DNA from: Solen grandis
Lineage: Eukaryota > Mollusca > Bivalvia > Adapedonta > Solenidae
Length of the DNA stretch: 64,000 nucleotides
Direction: 5' to 3'
Assembly (NCBI GenBank): GCA_021229015.1
Contig: CM037788.1
Coordinates: 54,209,278-54,273,277 of the forward strand
Shown here: positions 1 through 10,728 of the stretch, one piece after another
How the letters are laid out: the number at the start of each line of letters is the position of its first letter
How positions within the stretch are numbered: the first letter of the stretch is position 1
Notes under the pieces: model-generated
What the model saw: the letters and a program-made list of their open reading frames with translations, nothing else
Databases searched by the model: none
Told to the model about the DNA's origin: nothing
Program-made: the position numbers and the translations under genes

Positions 1-140
1 CATCCTGACTAAGTTTCATGAAGATTGGGCCAAAACTGTGGCCTCTAGAGTGTTCACAAGCAATTGTTGACGACGGACGACGCACAAAAGGCGATCACAA
101 AAGCTCACCCGAGCACAAGTGCTCAGGTGAGCTAATAAAA
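1..140 (+). repeat. 3' end of a tandem-core interspersed repeat
   Basis: The window opens inside an element whose core phrase (GATTGGGCCAAAACTGTGGC, then CTCTAGAGTGTTCAC) recurs as the tandem core at 7.3-8.2 kb. It closes with a GACGACGGACGACG stretch, GGCGATCACAAAAGCTCACC, and the inverted pair CTCACC / CTCAGGTGAGCTAA that forms a terminal hairpin. The same closing block is at 10.7, 15.5 and (partly) 27.6 kb. Non-coding. Confidence 0.8.
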
Positions 141-172
141 AAACAAAAAACAAATCAACAGAAGAAGAACAA

Positions 173-203
173 TAGGTTTTCGCCCTGCAGAGGCGAAAAC
201 CTA
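173..203. repeat. 12-bp perfect inverted repeat (TAGGTTTTCGCC)
   Basis: TAGGTTTTCGCC (173-184) and GGCGAAAACCTA (192-203) form a perfect hairpin with a 7-base loop. The flanking phrase (AAATCAACAGAAGAAGAAC) and the same hairpin arms recur in opposite orientation at about 50.63-50.70 kb, so this is a dispersed repeat and not a local accident. Confidence 0.7.
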
Positions 204-213
204 ATTAAATATA

Positions 214-1161
214 CAGTAAACTTTGCAAGCGGACCACCTCGGAAATCGGGGCACCTCGCTTCCCGGGACATTATTTTTCAGAACCATTTTTTTCTTCTTT
301 ATTCTAATGTCCCACAACCTCGGAATACGGGGCACCTAGCTATCCGGTATGCAGGACAGTTTTTTCAGAACCAATTAACGAATTCACACCTTTTTTAATC
401 CTCGCTAAGTGGGACATCACATAGTGGTCCAATTACACAAGTGTCACTGATCAGTTCACACGTCTGCAAACACAGCCAAGAGATTGCGATTGTTTACACA
501 CTTAATAACTTTCAATTACGACATTGTAGATTCACTTACGGTTACCGTAAAGAATTAGATAATTAAGGCAATTTGTTTATGATGTTTAAAAACTGATCAA
601 ATTCTTCGGCTTTTTCTTTAATCAATTGACGGTAAGTTTTTTGATGTTATTGCTTTGAGAGACAAGCCTCCTGTATAAATTGTTCTCTAGATACCACTGT
701 AATCAAATGACGATGGGTAGTCAAAGAAAACCGGCTAAAGAACTCTCTCTTGCAGAAAAGGTCTCTCTTATGAAAGAGAGTTCTGGTCAATCTCAACGTT
801 TTTTAGCTGATAAATATGGAATTGGCAAATCTCAGGTTGGAAGAATCTTGAAACGGAAGGCTGAACTGCTAGATGGATATGAACATTTTTGAAATAAAAT
901 AATAAATAATAATTAAGTGTTGAGTGTCATTTATATTGTTTTATCTGTTTCAAAATAATAACTTAATACTGTGTTAACATATAATGCAAATTTACATTTA
1001 ACAGTGTAACTTAACAAAAAAATGTTAATAAAAAGTACAGTATAGTGCGTGCACATATACATTTCATATCTATACTGTGGAAATTCACTAAAAGGACCAC
1101 CTCACTAAGTGGGACAGTTTGAAAAAGACCCAAAGGTGGCCCGCTTAGCGAGATTTTACTG
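214..1161 (+). mobile_element. Tigger/pogo-like DNA transposon, internally reduced
   Basis: Termini are inverted repeats: CAGTAAACTTTGCAAGCGG at the left, and the right end reads CAGTAAAATCTCGCTAAGCG on the opposite strand. Both continue into a CCACCT block. A TA dinucleotide flanks each end (212-213 and 1162-1163), as expected for the Tc1/mariner-pogo group. Subterminal GGACCACCT / AAGTGGGACA blocks recur on both sides. At 948 bp it is too short for a full transposase and holds only the small ORF at 707-892. The last core element before it is the hairpin repeat at 173-203. Confidence 0.85.
707..892 (+). CDS. CENP-B/pogo-type N-terminal helix-turn-helix fragment
   Basis: This 61-residue frame begins at ATG 707 (MTMGSQRKPAKELSLAEKV) and ends in a stop at 892. 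It has the signature of the first helix-turn-helix of CENP-B/pogo transposases: a basic leader, then a helix with LSLAEKV, then FLADKYGIGKSQVGRILKRK. In the family this domain binds the transposon ends and is followed by a second HTH and a DDE catalytic domain. Neither follows here: the frame stops right after the first HTH and only AT-rich DNA runs to the right terminus. Seen: an intact DNA-binding module inside TIR-bounded DNA. Inferred: a remnant of a deleted transposase, or possibly a stand-alone end-binding peptide. Expression is unknown. Confidence 0.6.
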   Translation: MTMGSQRKPAKELSLAEKVSLMKESSGQSQRFLADKYGIGKSQVGRILKRKAELLDGYEHF

Positions 1162-1708
1162 TAATTTAAAGTTTTCAAAAGTGAAAGAAAATCAGTGAAT
1201 AGTAATGACATTTTGAATAACAAGTCATTTTTCACTACTGTTGAAATAGGTGTGCATCTATGCTGTAAAATATTAAAGAAACTATGCAAATTATCAAAAT
1301 ATGTCTTTATAGCTTATTTCACAAAATAAATGCATTACTATTAACCATATCCAAAACTAGATGCCCAAGGGCAACATGACGAGCCCACCAAAGGATACCA
1401 TATTGAACAGAATACCTACAATAGGCATTGTAGAAGTTGTTGTTGTTTTCAAATTTAATGAGGTTTCATCTGTGCAGATTACAGCATTATGTATATAATC
1501 CTAGGTGTGAACTGCAGTTTCTCAAGTCAAATTTACAAAAGGTACATTATGTATGTAGTGGGTACGTCATAATAAAATGGTAAATCACTGCCAGGGAAAA
1601 TGACATGACTAATTCAGCCAAAGATACGCCTAAGGAGATTGATTTTATTCACTTAAGGTAGGTATAAAATTCACTTAAGGTGGGTATAAATCAGGATGTA
1701 GAGTTTAC
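1162..1708. other. Intergenic, nothing recognised
   Basis: AT-rich DNA between two mobile elements. The only structure is a short direct duplication near 1650-1690 (ATTCACTTAAGGT-GGTATAAA, twice). No coding frame with support. Confidence 0.5.
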
Positions 1709-1712
1709 TTAA

Positions 1713-1936
1713 CCCTTTACCTCATACATATGCTTTTTGACGCCCCTAATATGTACCTCATAAAGCCTTATCTGCAAAATGCAACAGTTAAACCTTACTA
1801 GATTTAATGGTAAAAACCTCATTTCCAAATGACTGAGGAGCAGCAAACAGCATATAACTTGATAAGCCTGCGAGTTACTCACATGCTGATCTTGTTTTAT
1901 GCTGTTCGCATAGGTTTTTATGGTGTTCTGTATGAT
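1713..1936 (+). mobile_element. piggyBac-like TTAA MITE, copy A (3' truncated)
   Basis: Begins at TTAA (1709-1712) followed by CCCTTTACCTCATA. It is colinear with the complete copy at 33976-34209 through the GAGGAGCAG and GCTGTTCGCATAGG blocks. It ends at about 1936 without the right terminus. The central palindrome seen in copy B is partly eroded here. Confidence 0.75.
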
Positions 1937-2185
1937 CAAACCTTGACCTCCCAATCCCGAAGTGAATGCCTTAACCACTAGGCCCTGGGAGTGGTTATGT
2001 TTTAGAACTTTGACCTCCATCTGTGACCTTGACCTTTGAGCTACGAATCTGGTTCTTGTGCATGACACTCATCTCACTGAGCTTGACATTTGTGCCAAAT
2101 CCTTCCATCCATGATGAAGTTATAGCCCGGACAAGACCAAATCCGGATGGACGGACGGACGCACTAACGCACACATACACCGAAC
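1937..2185 (-). repeat. Possible tRNA-like SINE plus GGAC-rich tail
   Basis: Read on the minus strand, GGCCTAGTGGTTAAGG resembles a pol III A box, and GGTTTGATC about 35 bases downstream resembles a weak B box. The plus-strand right part carries the GACCTTTGAGCTACGAATC phrase and a GGACGGACGGACG microsatellite, as at the ends of other bivalve repeats. Boundaries and class are uncertain. Confidence 0.35.
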
Positions 2186-3046
2186 CGCCATTGTGACAAC
2201 TAAGTCTAGCTCACTGCAAGTGGGCTCAACAACAAAATCAGCAATTTACCTACCTGAAATTTTGCCAATAGTGCAGTTAATTTGCAGGATTCAATGCAAA
2301 ATTAGAAAATATATTGAGAAAAGTTCCAATGAGTTGATCTTGTCAAGCTTCTTTTATTTTTCTTTCATTTCTCCAACTATAGAGTAAAATGTTTAAATGC
2401 TTATTAGATTTGTTGTTGATGTTTTGCAGTTCTGAGAATTTTACATCATTTGCTCTCTAGATGCAATTTCCTTAATATTTTTACATCTTTGTTGGATGCT
2501 CACATCCATTTGAATTTCAAAGTATTTAACCACAGATTAATTGTGATTATTGCATTATTTAATTATTTAAACTATTATAGGTCAATCGCCACAGCAATCA
2601 ATGCAGACAACTATCCTACTCGGCAAATGCCTGTTAATCATATTGAATCAATGAAAATAGCCGGACTGGGATTTTTTTTAACCAGGTTTGGGATTTTTTT
2701 TTAATAGAATTGAAAAATAAAAATGATTTCTTTTGGGGAATGGGTCCGTTTATCGGGACCCATGGGAAAGTCAGAAAAAGGCCAGACTGGTGCATACAAT
2801 TGCAATGATTTTGAACTGAACCACACTGGTTTAACGTAGATTCAATGTTATGCATCTTTTGGGCACTTGACCTGGAAATGCCTTGACACAGAACAAACTA
2901 CACTCCTAGATTTTGATAAACTTTGAAGGTCAAGCATCATTATTAGAGGAAGAAATGCTGGTCAATAATTTTGAGGATGTCAAGACAAGACAAACTTACA
3001 TGCAGTGGACTGACATTGAACTGTTTAGATTGTTATATAAACTTAC
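2186..3046. other. Intergenic / possible intron, no gene recognised
   Basis: AT-rich sequence with a short duplicated GGGATTTTTTTT phrase near 2668-2702. If the exon at 3047-3455 is real, this lies in the intron downstream of it. No convincing further exon is seen. Confidence 0.4.
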
Positions 3047-3455
3047 TTGCTGACAGTGGAATCTTCATTTCCAAGGAAGTCCTTTCCTTCTTCATATATT
3101 TCTTTAGGAAAGTGAATAATAAATTTTACAGTTGTAGAATATAAATTACACTCTTTCTCTATGCTCCTTTCACGTGCAAATGTATTTAGGGTTTTATTTA
3201 ACAGACTGAATTCCCCATTAGTTACTGAATAAAAATCATCCAACTGTTCCCTACTGGTCACAATAAAACGAAAGTAGAATTCATTTTTTTTCTTTTGTGA
3301 AGCATCCTTTATCTGAACACATGACAATTCTGGCGTGTTTGAAACAATTTTTTTAAATTCTTTATTTTTTTTTTCAAGAAATTTATGCAGTTCTTTCTTG
3401 TCATTTGAGGTCACAAAGCCTATGACTGTCTTCACCTCAACAGCCAATTCCAAAT
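3047..3455 (-). CDS. Putative internal coding exon of an unidentified host gene
   Basis: On the minus strand this segment is open throughout. It is preceded by a polypyrimidine tract and AG (TTTTTTTCTTCAG) and followed by a strong donor (GCAA|GTAAGT). It encodes about 136 residues rich in Lys and Glu, starting LELAVEVKTVIGFVTSNDKK and passing through FYFRFIVTSREQLDDFY and KECNLYSTTVKFIIHFPKE. No catalytic motif or membrane segment is visible, and I do not recognise the family. The entry phase (two bases of a codon) matches the exit phase of the exon at 5147-5216, so the two may be consecutive exons of one gene, with the 3.8-4.8 kb repeat in the intron. A downstream exon would lie below 3000 or outside the window. 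Confidence 0.55.
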
Positions 3456-3830
3456 CTGAAGAAAAAAACATATACATATAAATCTTTCCATAAAATTATC
3501 ATTATGCACAAATTCACACCCATACAACACAGTATGAGGAAACATACTCCATGCATATTGCTCTACTAACTTATTTATATAGGTAACAAAAGCCATGTTA
3601 ACATGGCCATACCCCGCTGAATGCTTGTTCATTAGAAGATGTGATTGAGAGAAGAATAATTTATTTATAAAAGATAATTTTTGGTAATGAAGACTGATGT
3701 TTGAAGTGATTATAGATATGAAAGTTCAAACCCACAAAGACCTACTAATTCCTCTATTTTGGGGTCAACAGGTAAAATGTTAAGGTCACTGTGACAAAAA
3801 TTAAGCCTGATAAATAAGGCAAAAACTCAA

Positions 3831-4812
3831 CAAGAGGGCCAAGATGGCCCTACATGTAAATCACTCACCTGAGAAAGATGATTGCCTAAGATATAAAGAT
3901 GCTAAAGTGTAAACAAAATGAAATCTGACTTTTTTATGGTGAAAGGGGCATAACTCCTGACCTAATTGGCCAATCTCAGCCATAATCAAACTTGATCAAA
4001 CATTATGGTCATAAACATTGTCTTAAAGTTTAAAGATTATTGCTAAAAAATAAAGATGCTAGAGTCTAAACAAAGTGAAATCTGGCATTTTTTATATTAA
4101 AAGGGGCATAACTCCTGACCTAATCAACCGATCTCAGCCAAAATATAACTCGATCGAGACAATATGGTCATAAACATTGTATTAAAGTTTAAAGATGATT
4201 GCTAAAAAAATAAAGATGCTAGAGTCTAAACAATGTGAAATGTGGCATTTTTTTATATTAAAAGGGGCATAACTCCCGACCTTATCACTCGATCTCAGCT
4301 ATAATTGAACTCAATCGAGACATTATGGTCATAAACATTGTATTAAAGTTTTAAGATGATTGCTCAAAAAATAAAGTTGCTAGAGTGTAAACAAAGTGAA
4401 ATCTGGCATATATAGTTATATTAAAAGGAGCTTAACTCCTGACCTAATTGACCGATCTCAGCCATATTCAAACTCAATGGAGACATTATGGTCATAAATA
4501 TTGTCATTAAGTTTGAAGATGATTGCTCAAAAGACGAAGATGCTAGAGTGTAAACAAAGTGAAATCTGGCATTTTTTTTTATATATTAAAAGGGGCTTAA
4601 CTCCCGACCTAATTGACCGATCTCAGCCATATTCAAACTCAATGGAGGCATTGTGGTCATAAATATTGTCTTTAAGTTTGAAGATGATTGCTCAAGAAAT
4701 GAAGGTGACAGAGTGTAAACCCTTAATTGTTGACGATGCACGACAGACAACGGACACTCACGGGATCTAAATATCGCAATAGCTCACCCCGAGCTTTTTT
4801 TCAGGTGAACTA
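3831..4812 (+). repeat. Tandem-core interspersed repeat (~160-bp core unit, 5 units)
   Basis: Opens with AAGAGGGCCAAGATGGCCC and CTCACCTGAG. It then holds five copies of a ~160-bp unit, marked by ATTATGGTCATAAACATTGT at about 4005, 4164, 4324, 4484 and 4645 and by AAAGGGGCATAACTCC. It closes with TTGTTGACGATGCACGACAG and CAGGTGAACTAA. Non-coding, and probably intronic to the putative gene on the minus strand. Confidence 0.85.
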
Positions 4813-5146
4813 AAAATTATGAAAGGTAGAGTTATCATTCTTGTGCACTGCACTCCTCCTCAATGAGATATATCCACCTATGAAGTATTAAGTTGATACC
4901 TCAAATACTTTTTGGGTTATGCTCCAGACAAAAAAGTGGGATGGAAGGACAGATGGAGATTTACAATATACCCTGCCGCCTTTGGTGGGGGATAAAATGC
5001 TGATATGATCCAGTTTAGAGTATCAAAAGAAAGGCAATTCAAAATCACTTTATCAGGTTAAAGAACTATTAACAGGTTCACCTCTTGACCATTTTGATAC
5101 CATTTAACAACAGTGTACATTAAGTTTGCTGTAAAAAAAAACTTAC

Positions 5147-5216
5147 TGAAAACTACATCTCTTTTTCTAGCGCCTCTACCTGAAGTGGCCATCCTTGCAA
5201 AAATGGGATTCTTGGC
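5147..5216 (-). CDS. Putative first coding exon of the same unidentified gene
   Basis: Minus-strand exon bounded by CATTTACAG (acceptor) and TTCA|GTAAGT (donor). An ATG at 5192 in good context (AGGATGG) starts MATSGRGARKRDVVF, and the exon ends one base into the next codon. The exon at 3455-3047 begins with the two bases needed to complete that codon, giving an uninterrupted join. The basic, Ser/Gly/Arg N-terminus has no recognisable targeting signal. The frame is also open upstream of the ATG, so an earlier coding exon cannot be excluded. Confidence 0.45.
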
Positions 5217-5644
5217 CTGTAAATGAAAATACCAAACAAAATATACTAAATCATGATGTGAAACGCTTTGTTGACTTAATATATTGGAGGACAGCTTCAT
5301 CGATTACAATGTTTTGTTGCAGAGAATGTCTGGAATCACCAAAATTTAAGTTTTGTGTTTAATGGATGCAACATATATGTTGCAGTGAGTAAACAACTGT
5401 TACGTCATTGATTTGAATAGCATCTTGTTATGATGTCGAAACGTCTTGTGGCTAAACCTTAAAGCTACCAACATGCCAAGCGTTAGGGAGACACCAGGTA
5501 GTAACATTACTTCTAAATAGCATCTGCATCGAAAGAAATAGTGTTCTACATTTTCTACCAACTCACAGAGTTCACATTTGTCAGTAGGTGATTATCCTAA
5601 AAGTCACTTTTAAGGTAACTACAGTTATTTCTTTAACAAGTATA

Positions 5645-6137
5645 CTGACGGGCAAAAGAAACGCCCCATTCCATGTTCTCGACAACGCAATTGTCAACGT
5701 TGCATTCGTGACGTCGCCTGTATACACGGATATGCATGTTGGCGTTCCATAAGTTGAAATGCAATTCGTCGCTGAACACCACGTTCTGCCAACGCTGACC
5801 GCGATGGCTGCGGGCCCAGATCAGACGTTGGTGACGGTGGCGTAAAGTTAGAACTAAACCACGGTAGGGTCTACGGCAGGTAATCCTGCCTTCCCTCAGT
5901 CGTGTCATCTTCTAACCGTATAACGACTTACAAACCTGTCACCCAAATGACGTTGACGTATGAAATTATCTTGTCTTACAGACGTCACACGAGGTCTTCC
6001 TGAACTCTAACACGTCAAACAAGACGCTGAATCGTCGAACGCGAGACGTTAAAATGTCTGGCGACTTGTTCTTGCGTTCGCCCGCATTCGAGCATGGCCA
6101 AAACGCGAGCTCTCTCTTCAGAATTTAGCCTTGGCAT
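5645..6137 (-). pseudogene. Truncated Tc1-like transposase
   Basis: The minus strand preserves an N-terminal helix-turn-helix starting at ATG 6137 (MPRLNSEERARVLAMLECG, then QEQVARHFNVSRSTIQRLV). It is broken by an in-frame TGA directly after. Further downstream, in another frame, is a piece of the DDE catalytic core (RLIWARSHRGQRWQNVVFSD, then ELHFNLW and VYRRRHECNV). NVVFSDE carries the second catalytic aspartate region. The first catalytic segment and the C-terminus are missing. Known family role: cut-and-paste transposition at TA. This copy cannot make an active enzyme. Confidence 0.85.
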
Positions 6138-6433
6138 TCTTAAATACGAATGTTTAATCAGAAAATCTCTGAAATTGTGATTGTCTATCAACTAGCACAT
6201 GTAACTGTGTAAAATGTGATCGATTTCACCATGTGGTAAACAAACACGAGGTGCACGTAGAAATCATGAGCAGCCACTGGAAATGGACATAGGACTGAAT
6301 AGAAGTGCACGATTTTTTCTTTGCCGTGATTGTCCGTCAATGTACATGTACACAGACTACATTTCACTAAAATTTCAATATGTATGAGGAAAATAACGCC
6401 AAATTCTGTTGGGGCGTTTCTTTTGCCCGTCAG
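5645..6433 (-). mobile_element. Tc1/mariner-like transposon, decayed
   Basis: Perfect inverted termini: CTGACGGGCAAAAGAAACGC continuing into CCCA, read inward from both ends. TA flanks at 5643-5644 and 6434-6435 match the Tc1/IS630 target. At 789 bp it is shorter than a full Tc1 (about 1.3-1.6 kb), so an internal part of the transposase has been lost. Confidence 0.92.
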
Positions 6434-6435
6434 TA

Positions 6436-7110
6436 TATGAATATTAGATAAGTGACGTAAACCATGAAAATAATGTTGCTGGGTTTAACATTCCACCGAC
6501 TGTATTTCAGTCATTTGGAGGCAATGTCTACTTGAGACAAATATAGTGCTGCCCCAATGTAGTACCATGCCAAAGAAATGCGGCATACCACCTACTGATG
6601 TCCCGATGATCGAACATAATCAAATAATCAGTGGTGATCTGCTGATGTCAGTGACAATCGAGTCCACTTGCGATAATTGAAGTCGCTACAGGTACACGAG
6701 TCTCCTTGTCGTTAATTTATTTTCTTTGTGGCATTCCGCAACTTGTTAGTCAAAATATCATCTGAATGTATTAACAACAATAAACTTACTGTATATTTAC
6801 GGTTTGTCACAGTAATTATGATGCAAACAATGCATTTGCTTGAATGTCTTCGTTTAATATTATTATGTAAAGTACTGTACAGAACTTCTGGTTGAATCGT
6901 ATCAAAATAAATGTAGCAAATATGAATATGAGAACAATGATTCTGTAAGCATTTATTTCACAATTAATATAATAAAAATAAAGAACAGAGGACAACTTAC
7001 ACATACATATGATAAAGCTTTTATATCAATTTAAATTCTGAAATATACCCATATACTTTGCTGATATGGCTTCTCTAGTGGGTGGGGTAATAACTGAGGA
7101 AGTACAGGAA
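6436..7110. other. Intergenic, nothing recognised
   Basis: AT-rich DNA between the Tc1-like element and the next tandem-core repeat. No supported coding frame or repeat unit. Confidence 0.5.
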
Positions 7111-7111
7111 A

Positions 7112-8215
7112 CAAGAGGGCCAAGATGGCCTGTGTCGCTCACCTGAATAAAATGGCTGTTTTAGGCAAAAATGACTAGTGGTGGGGTAACTCCAAAAAAG
7201 GAAAAAAAAAAACTGGCATCTTAAATTTTTTTTTATTTGGGAATTCATGCAGTCATCATTCATATCAAGTTTAATGAAGACTGGGACAAAAATGTAGGCC
7301 TCTAGAGTGTTAACAAGGTTTTTCTAAGATTTTCTAAGATTTGACCTAGTTTTTGACCCCACATGACTCATATTTGAACCCATCCAATATATCATGTAGA
7401 CAAACATCCTGACCAAGTGTCATGAAGATTGGGCCAAAACTGTGGCCTCTAGAGTGTTCACAAGGTTTTTCTAAGATTTGACCTGGTGACCTAGGTTTTG
7501 GCCCCACATGACCCAATATCAAATTCATCCGAGATATCATGTAGACAAACATCCTGACTAAATTTTAAGAAAGATTGGGCAAAATCTGTGGCCTCTAGAG
7601 TGTTCACAAGGTTTTTCTAAGATTTGACCTGGTGACCTAGTTTTTGACCCCACATGACCCATTTTGGAACTCATCCAATATATCACGTAGACAAACACCC
7701 AGACCAACTTTCATGAAGATTGGGCTAAAACTGTGGCCTCTAGAGTGTTAACAAGGTTTTTCTAAGATTTGACCTGGTGACCTTGTTTTTGACCCCACAT
7801 GACTCATTTTTGAACCCATCCAATATATCATGTAGACAAACATCCTGACCAAGTGTCATGAAGATTGGGCCAAAACTGTGGCCTCTAGAGAGTTCACAAG
7901 GTTTTTCTAAGATTTTCTAAGATTTGACCTAGTGACCTAGTTTTAGACCCCACATGACCATTTTTAACCCATCCAATATATCATGTAGACAAACATCCTG
8001 ACCAAGTGTCATGAAGATTGGGCCAAAACTGTGGCCTCTAGAGAGTTCACAAGGTTTTTCTAAGATTTAACCTGGTGACCTAGTTTTTGGCCCCACATAA
8101 CCCAATATCAAATTCATCTGAGATATGATGTAGACAAACATCCTGACCAAGTGTCATGAAGATTGGGCCAAAACTGCGGCCTCTAGAGTGTTTGCACAAG
8201 TGCTCAGGTGAGCTA
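7112..8215 (+). repeat. Tandem-core interspersed repeat (~146-bp unit, about 6 units)
   Basis: Left end AAGAGGGCCAAGATGGCC and CTCACCTGA; right end GTGCTCAGGTGAGCTAA. The core is a ~146-bp unit marked by TGTGGCCTCTAGAGTGTT (near 7293, 7441, 7588, 7733, 7878, 8030 and 8176), with GACCCCACATGAC and CAATATATCATGTAGACAAA. Units differ by a few bases and occasional indels. The same core appears at the very start of the window. Confidence 0.88.
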
Positions 8216-8224
8216 AAAAAGAAT

Positions 8225-9165
8225 TATCATGTGTACCCCTTCTCCAAAATTGAAAGAGAGGTCAAATGAATGCACACTATGTACAAATTTGTTGTTCTTT
8301 AAATAGATTTAAAACTTGAACTTTCACTAAATGCGATTAATACCCCCGCAATACTGCTTTAGAAATGATGAAGTTGTTAGGATTAAGAAGAGTATGAAAA
8401 AGACATTTTTACATTAGTTTTTTTTCCAGATTTTTGGCTGGGTTACACAGGTTGTGCTTGACCATTGTATGAAATTGTTTTGAATTCCAACCAGTAGTTT
8501 TAAAGTTAAGCTCCGGACAAGGAAAAGTAACAAAGGGCAATAACTCTGTAATTACAATAGATAGAGTTATGGTTCTTGTGCACTGCACTTCCTCATATTG
8601 TGGTTGACCATTGTATGAAATTGTTTTGAAATCCAACCAGTAGTTTAAAAGTTATACTCTGGACAAGGAAAAGTAACAAAGGGCAATAACTCTGTAATTC
8701 CTATAGATAGAGTTATGGTTCTGGTGCACTGCACTTCCTCTCATTGTGCTTGACCATTGTATGAAATTGTTTTGAAATCCAATCAGTACTTTACAACTTA
8801 TACTCCGGATAAGGTTACAAGTTATACTCCGGACAAGGAAAAAAAATACAAAGGGCAGTAACTCTGTAATTACTCTAGATAGAGTTATGGTTCTTGTGCA
8901 CTGCACTTCCTCATATTATGGTTGACCATTGTATGAAATTGATTTGAAATCCAACTTGTACTTTTCAAGTTATGCTCCGGACAAGGAAAAGTAACAAAGG
9001 GCAATAACTCTGTAATAAGTCAAGATGGAGTTATGGTTCTTGTGCACAGCACTTCCTCTCCATGTGCTTGATCATTGCATGAAGTTGTATTGAATTCCAA
9101 TAATGCAACAGACCGCTGGACCGACCGACCGACTGACCGACCAACCGACCGACCGACTTCATTTT
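8225..9165 (+). repeat. Second tandem-core repeat family (146-bp unit), copy 1
   Basis: Head phrase GATTAATACCCCCGCAATAC (8336 on), then units marked by TTGACCATTGTATGAAATTG near 8459, 8604, 8750 and 8922, each with TTATGGTTCTTGTGCACTGC. Spacing is 146 bp except for one unit lengthened by a 26-bp duplication. It ends in a (GACC)n microsatellite (9117-9160). Copy 2 is at 20.1-21.0 kb, and a third head phrase at 21.2 kb is cut by the DIRS element. Confidence 0.88.
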
Positions 9166-9362
9166 GGGGGTATAAAAACGTTATAAGTGTTTTTAATACA
9201 ATAGGTGGAGAAAGAGGAGGTTGTTCAGGACTTGGAACATAGGCTATAGTGCATTATGAAAAAACAAAAAAACATTAATTTAATAAAGGATGAAACCGGA
9301 CACTGCTCTTAAGCATGGGGAATCAATATCCATGTTGGTCACTGTAATTTGTTTGAAAAAAA
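9166..9362. other. Spacer, nothing recognised
   Basis: About 200 bp between two repeats; no feature seen. Confidence 0.4.
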
Positions 9363-10728
9363 CAAGAGGGCCATGATGGCCCTGAAACGCTCACCTGAGT
9401 ACCATTGCTACAACTGATTACAAGGTTTTTAAACAGACAAGAATTCTGATATAACTCAATCTTAAACATTTTAGCCCTGACAATACTACACACCAAATAT
9501 AAAAGCACTGGGCCTTATGGTTTCAGAGGAGAAGACTTAGTGCGGGGTCATTTATCTCCAAAGGGCCACCATTTTAAAAATCTTGATAATGGACCATTAG
9601 ATGATGCTACATACCAAAAATCTAAGCTATAGGCCTTATGGATTCAAAGTAGAAGATTTTTTTTAAAGATTTTCCTATATAACTCTATGTAAAATAAGTG
9701 ACCCCTGGTGCGGGGGCATTTATCACCATAGGGCTATGGTTTTAACAATCTTGGTAATGAACCATAAGATGATGCTACATACCAAATATCTAAGCTCTAG
9801 GCCTAATGGAATCATAGAGGAAGATTTTTAAAGATTTTCCTATATAACTATGTAAAAAAGTGACCCTGGTGCGGGGGCATTTATCACCTAGGGTATGATT
9901 TGAACAATCTTGGTAATGAACCATAAGATGATGCTACATACCAAATATCTAATCTCTAGGCCTTATGGATTTATAGAAGAAGGTTTTTAAAGATTTTCCT
10001 ATATAACTCTATGTAAAACAAGTGACCCCTGGTGCGGGGGCATTTATCACCGTAGGGCTATGATTTGAACAATCTTGGTAATGAACCATTAGATGATGCT
10101 ACATACCAAATATCTAAGCTCTAGGCCTAATGGATTCATAGAAGAAGATTTTTAAAGATTTTCCTATATAACTATGTAAAACAAGTGACCCCTGGAGCGG
10201 GGGCATTTATCACCGTAGGGCTATGATTTGAACAATCTTGGTAATGAACCATTAGATGATGCTACATACCAAATATCTAAGCTCTAGGCCTAATGGATTC
10301 ATAGAGGAAGATTTTTAAAGATTTTCCTATATAACTCTATGTAAAACAAGTGACCCCTGGTGCGGGGGCATTTATCACCGTAGGGCTATGATTTGTACAA
10401 TCTTGGTAATGGCCCATAAGATGATGCTACATACCAAATATCTAAGCTCTAGGCCTTGCAGTTTTGCAGAAGAAGATTTTCAAAGTTTGCATTTTTAAAA
10501 TCTATTTTTAGCTCCTGTGACCTAATTATGCAATGGACCAAAACTATTTATACAACTTTAGTAGAGCTTCATCCAAGGAACATTCCTGCAAAATATTTTT
10601 CAAATTGGCCAAGCCGTTTAGGAGGAGATGTTGTTTGAAGCAATTGTTGACGCCGGACGCACGCACGGACGCCGGACAAAAGGCGATCAGAAAAGCTAAC
10701 CTTGAGCACGTTGTGCTCATGTGAGCTA
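9363..10728 (+). repeat. Tandem-core interspersed repeat (~160-bp unit, about 6 units)
   Basis: Left end AAGAGGGCCATGATGGCCCT with CTCACCTGAG; right end TTGTTGACGCCGGACGCACG, AGGCGATCAG and GAGCACGTTGTGCTCATGTG. Core units of ~157-168 bp are marked by GATGATGCTACATACCAAAT (near 9770, 9927, 10091, 10254, 10422) and GTGCGGGGGCATTTATCACC. The last part (TTTTTAGCTCCTGTGACCTA, then GAACATTCCTGCAAAAT) is a non-tandem 3' segment also present at 15.3 and 27.4 kb. Confidence 0.88.

Noticed and set aside
7112..8215. CRISPR-like array
   Set aside because: Units are contiguous degenerate tandem repeats of ~146 bp without short conserved repeats and unique spacers, in a eukaryotic context.
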